Assembly (NCBI GenBank): GCA_041394945.1
Contig: JAWKHH010000001.1
Location: 806,001 to 870,000 of the forward strand
Reading direction: 5' to 3'
DNA: 64,000 nt
Source of the DNA: Bryobacteraceae bacterium
GTDB taxonomy: Bacteria; Acidobacteriota; Terriglobia; Bryobacterales; Bryobacteraceae
The notes under the pieces are model-generated. The model was not told the DNA's origin. It worked only from the letters and a program-made list of their open reading frames with translations, and made no database searches. The position numbers were made by a program, and so were the translations under genes. Of this stretch, positions 43,181 through 51,063 are shown in pieces (the first letter of the stretch is position 1; every line of letters starts with the position of its first letter).

Positions 43181-46100
43181 TTACGGCATACAGATTACCT
43201 TGAGAGCAGCACCCACTGAAGCCGCGGCGCACCAGGTCGACTGAAGGAGATACGACAGCTCGCGTTCGTTCGGCTTTGGAGTGTTCTTCGCAACGGCCTT
43301 CACAAAACCATCCTGCGACAGCCCATTGCCCATGACGAGCCAGACCTCGCGAGTAAAGGTCGGATCAGAGATGGCGGCATCAAACTTCTTCAACACGTCC
43401 TTTGCGCTCAGTCCAGCGGGAGACCAAACGAGGCGTTTTTGCTCTTTATACTTCGATGCATCTGGAGCCCAGTTGCCGGCGATCTTGGCCTCGCTCAGTT
43501 TGGTCTGCGCGTCGCTTGGATTAAAGAATCCGAGGTACCGCACCGCCTGACTGCATACCTCGTGAAAGGACGATGCCGAAAGTTTGCTTCCTTCGCTCGC
43601 CTTCTTCGCATGAACCATGACGATCTTCTTCGTCGGCTCGGACAGGCCGAAGAAGTCAGCGATTTCCGGCGCACCAACATCGTTGCAGACAAGAATGTCA
43701 GGGGTCCATCCGGCGTCGTGAAACACTTTCGCCTTGTCGCTGATCGCGCCGAATACCGATGTGGCAGACCACCCGGTGAGATCCCCCTTCTCGGACGTGA
43801 TGCCCGCAAGACCGGCGCAGCCCACAACGATCTTTTCGATGTTGATCCGCGAACCACCGCCCCGCCACGGGCGCAAGTTTGGCGTGAAGAAGCGCCCCTG
43901 TGTGTACACAACGGACGTCCCGAGAAGGATGCGGAATTCCTGCGATTCGTTCAGATAATTCGTGAAAATCCTTCTTCGGCCATCCGGCACATCGATCCTG
44001 ACGTCGTCGAGTTGCGCAGACTCAATCTCGAACCGGCCGGCTTGAGAGTTGAACTGAACCGTCGCTTCAAAATACTGCTCCTCGATCTCTCCCCGAAAGC
44101 TTCCCCCGTTGACGAGCCAAAGATCATCCGCATTAGGTGCTGGAGTTAAAGGGGGCATCGCGGTGGCGTCAATCGCTTCGGACGCTATATCGAAAAGAAT
44201 GTGCCGCGGCTCCTCAGTGCCCGTGTACTGATACGGCCTAGCAAAGCGCTCCAGCGAATCGTCGCCACTCAGGGCAGTGTCTCGAAGTTGGGCGGCCATG
44301 TCGTCTAGCCACTTTTCGAAGTCATCATACTCAATGATCGGAGTGGTTCGTTCGGAGAGCCGGCCGCGTGTGAAGCTCAGATACCGGCGCCGAGTCTCTT
44401 TCGGGCTGCCGCTTGCCGACCGCACGGAACCTGTGGCGGTCGAGCACACGTGAGCATAGTCGGAAAGCGTCGGTGGAACGAGTTCGAGCGACTGGGTCGA
44501 GAGAGAACGTCGGAGATATGCGTTGTTTCCAAAATCGCCGTTGATGAGCGAGATCTCTTTAATCGTTGACTGCTGGTCAGGTAGCAATCGCTGAAGTTCC
44601 TCCGGCGCGATCGCCGTCGTGCTGGAAACGAGATACTTCGGCGACCGGCCCTCAGAATCTGCAAAAAAAATCAGATCACCAAGCTTTCTCGCAAAGAGAT
44701 AGCCTAAACGGGTCTCCAGGTAGGCCTCGGACACAACCTCGGATTGCTCTGAAATCTGAAACAGCTGAAGGAACGTGGACTGATCTTGATACGCGCCTCC
44801 AAACGGGACTGCGTCTCCGGTTAACAATTCATGCTGAATCCCACGCACGAGAGTCGCCCAGCGAAAGCCAGTGCCGGCAGTGCGCACAAGGACCGACTTT
44901 CGCAACCGCACAACCGAACGCGGATCGGTCACGTCCTCCGGATGGAGCAGCTTTCGAAAATCCCCAAGGAAATAGAAGCGCGCGGCGGTTCGTGCAGCGA
45001 GGAAGTGCTCAAGAGCCGAAACCTCATTGCCGCCCTGCCTTAATCGCTCCCGAACATAGCTCTCGTACTCGATGAACCGGTCCCAAAGGGCCTTCTGGCC
45101 ATGCTTCGGGTGCGCGAGGACAAAGGCCGCCTCCCCGGCCTTCAGCCCTGGGTTTCGAATAACCCGTCCAACCTGTTGAACCACATTGCGCGCATTGGTG
45201 AACCGGCCAACGATTGCGATCAGCCGGAAGGCCGGGTCGTCGAGCCCCTCGAGAAGCTTATTTTGATGGACCCAGAACTGCGCCGTTTCAACGGCGGGAT
45301 CGGGAACTTCCTTCGCAAAGTGTTTTCCACTGCTCTTTCCAAAAGTCTCGTGAATCCCAATCACGCTACGCCCGCGTGCCACGAGCACCGGGACGACGCT
45401 TTTGATCTGTTCCGCATCCTCACAGCGCACAATCACCCTTACTGCCGACTCATCAAGCCCAAGCTGTTTTGCTGTCGCGGCCACGGATTTGACCAACTGG
45501 TGCACAAATTCCGTCGTCACGTTTGCCCCTGAGAGCGGCCACGCGCCGTCTATGAACGAAACACCCCTTACGATGTGGGCGTCCAAGGCCTCACCGAACG
45601 TGAACGAATACGTGTAGTCCGAGTCAACGTCGAAGAGTTGAAGATCGTTACGGTACGGCGTGGCCGTAAAGAGGATGGTCGGCGATTCGAGTTCGCGAAC
45701 CGCCTCGGCCCAACGTGGCGCAGGCTCCCGGTGTCCCTCATCCACCAGAACTAAGTCGCACCAGTTTCGGAGCTTCTTGAAGTTCGCGTCGTCCTTTCGC
45801 AAGGCCTGAAGCGTCTGGTTTGTGCAGAGGAGGATGCCCCCGGCGGCCACTTCCTTTCTCGCGCTCGCGAAGGTGGAGGGCGTAAACACCCTGCATTCTC
45901 TCGGTGTAAAGCTCCCCTCCTCGCCTACTTTCTTCCAGAATCGTTCAGAAAGTTCCCTGCGAAGTTGTTTGACGAGATTCTCCCACGGCGCGACCACGAG
46001 ACACCGCCGCTTGTCTTCGAGGAGTTGGCCGAGGGTGGCGATAACAGCGGTTTTGCCCGTGCCCGTCGGCATTCTCACCATCGCTTGGCGGTCGGATTTT

Positions 46101-46210
46101 GCCGCGAGATATGCGTTCATCCGGCTAAGAGCGCCCTGTTGATTTACCCACCACTTGGCATCGATCACCTGCTGCCACGTGCGGCTGCCTGCATGTGGAA
46201 TGTATTTCAT
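43181..46210 (-). CDS. DEAD/DEAH-like superfamily 2 helicase with large unknown C-terminal region
   Basis: A 1009-residue protein. SF2 motifs: Walker A VRMPTGTGKTAVIATL (motif I, about 45-60), DLVLVDEGHREPAP (motif II, DEGH at 157-160), LFTATPYRND (motif III, about 180-189) and NVVQQVGRVIRNPG (motif VI, about 345). Both RecA lobes are therefore present. The last 550 residues are unrecognised and beta-rich in part (RRIFTNYLNESQEFRILLGT). It leads an operon with the small protein and the nuclease-STAND NTPase. Helicases next to nucleases are common in antiviral islands; a direct link here is inference. Confidence 0.85.
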   Translation of the reverse strand: MKYIPHAGSRTWQQVIDAKWWVNQQGALSRMNAYLAAKSDRQAMVRMPTGTGKTAVIATLGQLLEDKRRCLVVAPWENLVKQLRRELSERFWKKVGEEGSFTPRECRVFTPSTFASARKEVAAGGILLCTNQTLQALRKDDANFKKLRNWCDLVLVDEGHREPAPRWAEAVRELESPTILFTATPYRNDLQLFDVDSDYTYSFTFGEALDAHIVRGVSFIDGAWPLSGANVTTEFVHQLVKSVAATAKQLGLDESAVRVIVRCEDAEQIKSVVPVLVARGRSVIGIHETFGKSSGKHFAKEVPDPAVETAQFWVHQNKLLEGLDDPAFRLIAIVGRFTNARNVVQQVGRVIRNPGLKAGEAAFVLAHPKHGQKALWDRFIEYESYVRERLRQGGNEVSALEHFLAARTAARFYFLGDFRKLLHPEDVTDPRSVVRLRKSVLVRTAGTGFRWATLVRGIQHELLTGDAVPFGGAYQDQSTFLQLFQISEQSEVVSEAYLETRLGYLFARKLGDLIFFADSEGRSPKYLVSSTTAIAPEELQRLLPDQQSTIKEISLINGDFGNNAYLRRSLSTQSLELVPPTLSDYAHVCSTATGSVRSASGSPKETRRRYLSFTRGRLSERTTPIIEYDDFEKWLDDMAAQLRDTALSGDDSLERFARPYQYTGTEEPRHILFDIASEAIDATAMPPLTPAPNADDLWLVNGGSFRGEIEEQYFEATVQFNSQAGRFEIESAQLDDVRIDVPDGRRRIFTNYLNESQEFRILLGTSVVYTQGRFFTPNLRPWRGGGSRINIEKIVVGCAGLAGITSEKGDLTGWSATSVFGAISDKAKVFHDAGWTPDILVCNDVGAPEIADFFGLSEPTKKIVMVHAKKASEGSKLSASSFHEVCSQAVRYLGFFNPSDAQTKLSEAKIAGNWAPDASKYKEQKRLVWSPAGLSAKDVLKKFDAAISDPTFTREVWLVMGNGLSQDGFVKAVAKNTPKPNERELSYLLQSTWCAAASVGAALKVICMP

Positions 46211-47689
46211 GAGTCGGCACCACTACTGCGATTATCGTTAGGAATTCCAGCTTCGCACGTTTGGGCTACGAACTGTCTCCGCCGCGGCCGAAGTGCGTGG
46301 TCTCCTGAAGTTCGATGCCGGGCACAATGCCTTGATGGCTGGTATCGAGCCGGGCGGCGTCCGGGATGCCGACGTCGAAATGCTGGGCGCGGGACTCGCA
46401 GCCAGGCGCCTCGATGTACAGGACGTTGCCGATGACGCGGCTGGACGCGATCGGCGGAAGTTTGGCTTGTCCGGCTGATACCGTCCGGGACGATTGGGTC
46501 TTGGGCGGCTGGGCCTCGGCAGGCGAGAAAAACACGACCGCGCTGGAACCAGCCCGTTGAGTTTAGTTCATGTGGCGTATTCCTCTGCCCGTAGAGGCCG
46601 GGGCAGGAAGAAAAACCTTCCGAAAAGTTCGCAGAGTTCGGATCGTTTGGCGGTTACGGCCGGAAGGACCGCCGTTCACTTTCGTGTGCTGGAAAATAAC
46701 GGCCGGTGATTTGGTCAACAATGGAGCACCGGCCCTTATCTATGCGTGCGGCATGCCAGGGGGCAATCCAGCATTGCACCGGAGGTTACGTGGTTCAGTT
46801 CCAGAGTTCCAGTGGAGAGCTCGAATTCTGCTGGTCTTTTCGTAAACGGTCACCGATGTCGTTGATTGACGATCAAGGACAGGCGCGCGGGCCGGAACTG
46901 CCGCCATCAAATCCATCGATGACGGCGCGATTGTTGAACAGCATGTTCAGCTCGGCTTTGACCGGAAGGCGCCAGTCTCCGTCCCGGCGGGCATCGGCGT
47001 GCTTACCGATAGACGCCTGCCGCCCATCACGCTCGGCAACCTCACGCTGGACTTCCAGGCCGCCGCGCCCAGCGGGGGCGAGAGACGCGCCTGCGTTTGG
47101 CTCAGGAGATCGGCTTCCCGACTAACGCCCCTGCTTTTCCGCTGTGCCAGAACTGTGTCCGAACCCCATCTGTTCGATCCACGGGAATTGCCATTTGAGC
47201 GAAAGCAGATTCCCCGGTTTGTTGGAATCGTTAGTAGTTAGCGAAAAACGATGGAGCCTTTGGAAGCCGGTTCGCTCCCTTGGGCGCAGCTTCGCGCCAG
47301 GGTGAATATCCCGACACATCACTAGGCTGCTCTCGACATCCGCCGTCGCGCTCGGGCTTGACCACGCACACATCGCGCACACAAATCCTGCCTGGCATCG
47401 CTTCAACCAAGACAGAACACGGCGTCAGCAGTCCCGCGGTCGCTGATCAAGCGAATCAGTGGACCGTCGTGGAGCGACCAGGTTTGCGGTATCTGGAAAC
47501 TGCGGGTACGCACGGCTTGCCTGGAAACCTCTACTCGCCGTTGCGTCGTCTCCGATGCGGAATCGCTCAGCCAAGAAGATTGCTGCACTGCGGCTGCGGG
47601 CTATCAGCTCGATGACACGGTGCGCCATGGACGCCACGAACAATCGGGATCCCTCTATGCAGAGCATTGACGAGCAGTTCGGCAATAAG
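46211..47689. other. Region of gene debris downstream of the accessory island
   Basis: About 1.5 kb holds no intact gene I can defend. A minus-strand frame at 46266-46535 (89 residues, IASSRVIGNVLYIEAPGCES) and a plus-strand stretch around 46905-47095 reading as DDGAIVEQHVQLGFDRKA through LPPITLGNLTLDFQ look coding-like but lack proper starts or full lengths. They are best seen as remnants of one or more lost genes. Confidence 0.45.
46266..46535 (-). CDS. Doubtful small reading frame, possible gene fragment
   Basis: An 89-residue frame (MFFSPAEAQPPKTQSSRTVS... ending THFGRGGDSS) upstream of the helicase on the same strand. The middle IASSRVIGNVLYIEAPGCES looks protein-like, but there is no family match that I know and no clear ribosome binding site. 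It may be a remnant. Confidence 0.25.
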   Translation of the reverse strand: MFFSPAEAQPPKTQSSRTVSAGQAKLPPIASSRVIGNVLYIEAPGCESRAQHFDVGIPDAARLDTSHQGIVPGIELQETTHFGRGGDSS

Positions 47690-47968
47690 TTGTTTCGGAG
47701 GTTTGTCACCGACCTTGTTCTCAATTGGCTGGTCGTCATCACGGCGGCTCTGGTCTTTGCTGGCGTACATCTGGCGCAACCCGGCGTCAGCTGGCTACAG
47801 TTGGCGTGCATCACCTCAACTGGAAGCCTATACCCTATATGGCTGGATCCGGCGACGCTCGGGATCGACCGCACCGGCAGCGATGGCCCACGCGGTATAC
47901 AGCCTGATGCTCTACTCGGCGGCCGGCGTGACAGCGCTTCGCGGCAGTTCCGCCTGATGCGACCTAAC
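47690..47968 (+). pseudogene. Truncated, frameshifted copy of the CPBP protease gene
   Basis: This stretch matches 18327-18598 (the last third of the CPBP gene) in the same orientation. By eye I count roughly 28 mismatches in about 268 aligned bases, so close to nine in ten are identical. It encodes LVLNWLVVITAALVFAGVHL and AQPGVSWLQLACITSTG, then a 7-base insertion (CCCTATA, a tandem duplication) shifts the frame and kills the rest. The EExxxR part is missing altogether. Homology stops sharply on both sides. It is thus a dead partial paralogue on the far side of the accessory island. Confidence 0.85.
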
Positions 47969-47984
47969 CGAATCATGGTGTTGA

Positions 47985-48214
47985 GTTTCCGGAAACTGCT
48001 CCAGCAGTTCAGCAATTGTTCGCCATCTGAGCGCCCCACCGGCGACGCGGCTCGGATGGTTATCGTAGTCGCTGAGTATCCACGCTTCGCCGATGGGACC
48101 GTCGACCGGCAGCGGTACGGTGACGGCCAAACGCCAGCCGCCCCGCAGCCGGTATTGATAGATCGGCTCAAATCGCAGGGGATAATGTGGTGTTTGAGGT
48201 TGGTGATGGGTCAT
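47985..48214 (-). pseudogene. N-terminal fragment of class I mannose-6-phosphate isomerase
   Basis: The start MTHHQPQTPHYPLRFEPIYQ, then YRLRGGWRLAVTVPLPVDGP and IGEAWILSDYDNHPSRVAGG, is the N-terminus of a ManA-type isomerase, ending near TIAELLEQFPE. After about 78 residues the homology stops and the frame runs into the reverse strand of the CPBP remnant. The zinc-binding core and most of the enzyme are missing. It lies just downstream of the phosphoketolase operon in the same direction, so the operon may once have ended with a full isomerase gene. Confidence 0.7.
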
Positions 48215-48224
48215 CCTCTTCCTT

Positions 48225-48413
48225 TCAGAGTCGTTTGCGAATCACGAGACCTTGGGTGGGGGGCAATGCAATACCCCGCACGTGATGCGTGTCGAGTTGA
48301 GCCAAAACTTCGATTGCAATCTTCCCAAGGGCGGTGCTGCCCGCCGAGTTACGTGAAGGCAAGAACCAAAGCTCGACCTCAGCGTGTTCCAAAAACCGTT
48401 TGAGTTTGTTCAT
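48225..48413 (-). CDS. Doubtful 62-residue reading frame
   Basis: The frame MNKLKRFLEHAEVELWFLPS... ends in QGLVIRKRL between PPK2 and the isomerase fragment. The composition is plausible but no family is recognised and no ribosome binding site is visible. It may be the remnant of another gene of the operon. Confidence 0.3.
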   Translation of the reverse strand: MNKLKRFLEHAEVELWFLPSRNSAGSTALGKIAIEVLAQLDTHHVRGIALPPTQGLVIRKRL

Positions 48414-48493
48414 GGTTCGCCCATTCCTGTGTGCCTTCAGAGCTGTTTGCGGATGGACTTCAATTCCAGACGACGCTTTGCCGTGACCTTGGG

Positions 48494-49306
48494 CTAGGCC
48501 ATCTTAAGGTCATGGAACGTATCGAGGACGATATGGGAAACAATCAGCCGGGCGTTCTGCTTGTCGTCGGCGGGGACAACAAACCAGGGAGCGCTGGCGG
48601 TGCTCGTGGCACTCATGCAGGCCTCATAAGCCTGCATATAGAGCGGCCAACTTTTCCTCTCGAGAACATCCGAGGAACCGAATTTCCAGTTCCTTTCCGG
48701 CTCATCGATGCGCTCGCGGAAACGCTTAGCCTGTTCGTCCTTCGACAGGTGGAGAAAGAACTTGATGATCCGGGTGCCGATACGGTGGAGATGCTCCTCC
48801 AGGTCCACGATGGAACGATACCGGTCCTTCCAGATGGTCTCCGCGTCAGGAAGCTCATCCGGCAAATGCTGGCTGCGTAGGATTTCCGGATGCACGCGAA
48901 CGATGAGCACTTCCTCGTAATAGGATCGGTTGAAGATGCCGATCCGCCCGCGTTCGGGAAGCCGGCGCGTCGTGCGCCAGAGAAAATCATGGTCCAATTC
49001 CTCTGCGCTCGGCTGTTTGAAACTGAAGACTTGGCAGCCCAGCGGATTGACCCCGGACATGACATGCCGGATTGCGCCGTCCTTGCCGGCCGCGTCCATA
49101 CCTTGAAAAATCAACAGCAACGAGTAGCGATCGGACGCGTAGTGAATGCGTTGCAGCGAACTCAACTCCTCAACGTGTTGTCCCAGGAGTTTCTGGTACT
49201 GTTTCTTCGACTTGCAGAACGGCTTCACCGTCGTAGGCCAATCGTCGAGTTTGACGTTCGTTCCGGGCTGCACCCGAAACTTCTCCGTATCGATGCTTGT
49301 CTTCAT
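48494..49306 (-). CDS. ppk2: Polyphosphate kinase 2 family protein
   Basis: A 270-residue PPK2 that transfers phosphate between polyphosphate and a nucleotide. Walker A-like loop: LLLIFQGMDAAGKDGAIRHV; lid and B motifs: GIFNRSYYEEVLIVRVHP and SSDVLERKSWPLYMQAYE. The Asp after the Gln-Gly-Met is the catalytic one in this family. I start it at ATG 49304-49306, since AAGGGA lies upstream and the family begins near KFRVQPGTNVKLDDWPT. Its start overlaps the stop of the histidine phosphatase gene. Linked with phosphoketolase and acetate kinase it may recharge nucleotides for the pathway. Confidence 0.92.
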   Translation of the reverse strand: MKTSIDTEKFRVQPGTNVKLDDWPTTVKPFCKSKKQYQKLLGQHVEELSSLQRIHYASDRYSLLLIFQGMDAAGKDGAIRHVMSGVNPLGCQVFSFKQPSAEELDHDFLWRTTRRLPERGRIGIFNRSYYEEVLIVRVHPEILRSQHLPDELPDAETIWKDRYRSIVDLEEHLHRIGTRIIKFFLHLSKDEQAKRFRERIDEPERNWKFGSSDVLERKSWPLYMQAYEACMSATSTASAPWFVVPADDKQNARLIVSHIVLDTFHDLKMA

Positions 49307-50052
49307 GCGGTCATCCCTTCCATAGCGGCATGCTGTTCGCCACGTCGTGCCGCCCGTTGAGGAATCCCTCCTCCTTCGTTGTCCCATCGTTGAATTGCCC
49401 GCTCCTGCATGAGTCTTGTGTTGCCAGCGCACTGGTCGGGTTCCTGGTCGAATGGGCGGGCGGAGGAGTTCCATAGAGCGATGGCAGGCTGATCGGTTTG
49501 ATCATGCTCGTAACAGAGCACGCTAAGCGATGCTGTGCTGAGCAACAAATATTGTGCCGACTCGACGGACAGCCCAATCCAGCGGGCGGCTAGGACGCGG
49601 CCAAAGTGTCCATGTGAGAAGAGCGCGACATTGCCATCGAGCCCACGGAGACCCGCAATCACACGGTCAGCGCGGTTGGAGATTTGAGCGGGCGTTTCAC
49701 CGTGCGGCGGGCCGTCCCGAAAAAGATTCCAGTCCGGCCGGCCCTCGCGAATATCCGCGGAGCGGCGTCCTTCGTAATCGCCATAGTCCCATTCCGCCAA
49801 GTCAGGTTCAATTTTCGCGACGCCACCCAACCCGAGCAACTCACAGGTTCGCCGCGCGCGCTCTAGGGGACTGGTCAACACATGGGCAAAAGCGCTGTCC
49901 CGGATGCGCGGAACAAGTTCCCGCGCCTCGTCCTCGCCGTGCGCGGTCAACGGAATGTCCGTGCGGCCGGTGTGCTGTCCGGAGATCGTCCACCCGGTTT
50001 CGCCATGCCGGATGAAGTAAAGGCGCAAGGGTATGGATTTGCTCGTTGTCAT
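49303..50052 (-). CDS. Histidine phosphatase family protein (phosphoglycerate mutase-like)
   Basis: A 249-residue member of the RHG superfamily. The phosphate-accepting motif is RLYFIRHGETGWTISGQHTG; SPLERARRTCELLG carries the second phosphate-binding Arg, LAEWDYGDYEGRR the acid region and VALFSHGHFGRVLAARWIG the second His. All catalytic residues are present. It is likely a phosphoglycerate mutase or sugar phosphatase serving the phosphoketolase route. The C-terminal 60 residues are hydrophilic and not needed for the fold. Overlaps by four bases with both neighbours. Confidence 0.9.
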   Translation of the reverse strand: MTTSKSIPLRLYFIRHGETGWTISGQHTGRTDIPLTAHGEDEARELVPRIRDSAFAHVLTSPLERARRTCELLGLGGVAKIEPDLAEWDYGDYEGRRSADIREGRPDWNLFRDGPPHGETPAQISNRADRVIAGLRGLDGNVALFSHGHFGRVLAARWIGLSVESAQYLLLSTASLSVLCYEHDQTDQPAIALWNSSARPFDQEPDQCAGNTRLMQERAIQRWDNEGGGIPQRAARRGEQHAAMEGMTA

Positions 50053-51063
50053 ACTCGCACCCCATGCGCCGCGGCATCGTATTCGCCACGGCGCGCGGCC
50101 TGATTGCAGTTGGCCCGGTGTAGGAGGGCTTGCTGTGCCGCTTCAATGTTGGCCTTGTCGCCAGACCATATTTCCAAGGCCGGTTGCTGGATGGCGTGGG
50201 CGAAGGAAAAGACCAGTGCCCAGGGTGGCGATTTGAATCTGGCATTCATGGCATTCAACCGGGCCGATGCGAGTTCAGCGGATTGGCCGCCCGACAAGAA
50301 GGCAATTCTCTGAACGGCAGCGGGAACAGCCCGCAAGAAACAGTGCACAGTGGCGTCACGCACCTGGTCCACTGTTTGCTGTTTGGGACATGTCAATCCC
50401 GGAAGGAACATGTTGGGCTTCAGGATCATTCCTTCCAGCATCACCCGTTGGGTGCAAAGCTGGGTGAATACCGTTCGCAGCACTTCCTCCGTTACCTCGC
50501 CGCACCGCTCCAGACAATGATCGCCGTCCATGAGCACTTCCGGCTCAACTACCGGGACCTTGGCATAACGCCGCATAACGAGCCAGTGAGTGAGCGTTGG
50601 CCTCGATTGAAGCCCGGCTGGGGATACCGTCTCCGATGGCGATCACGGCGCGCCATTTGGCAAAGCGGGCGCCCATCTGAGCGTATTCCGCCAGCCGGCC
50701 GCGCAATCCGTCGAGGCCTTCGGTGATCTTCTCTCCGGGATGACCGGCCATCTCCTTCGCCCCGGTATCAACCTTGATGCCGGGCGTGATTCCCGCGTCA
50801 GCGAGGGCTATGGCGAAGGGAGTACCGCCTCGCGTCTGCTGCCGGATCGTCTCGTCATACAGGATGGCGCCACTAATGGACTCACGGAGTCCGCGTGTGG
50901 TCACAATCAACTCCCGCCAGTCGCGCCGGGCCTCCTCGGTCTGGGGAATCCCCACCTTGGCAAATCGCTTGTTATAGGTTGGATTGCTCTCATCCATCGC
51001 AAGCAGACCCTTGTCGCCGGCGACCAGCTTCTGGGCCATGTCTATGACTTCTTGCGGACTCAT
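50049..51063 (-). pseudogene. Class I fructose-bisphosphate aldolase, broken by a frameshift
   Basis: The first frame (51063 to 50545) covers MSPQEVIDMAQKLVAGDKGL through YAALCQ and then leaves the family sequence, ending GPGS. The second frame (from about 50568 to 50049) resumes with VPVVEPEVLMDGDHCLERCG and contains the Schiff-base lysine in MLEGMILKPNMFLPG. The expected text between CQ and VPVVEP is about four residues (as EAGL in relatives), so the reading frame is lost by a short deletion around 50560. Without correction no active aldolase is made. It lies between phosphoketolase and histidine phosphatase with four-base overlaps at both outer ends, so the operon was once intact. Confidence 0.8.
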
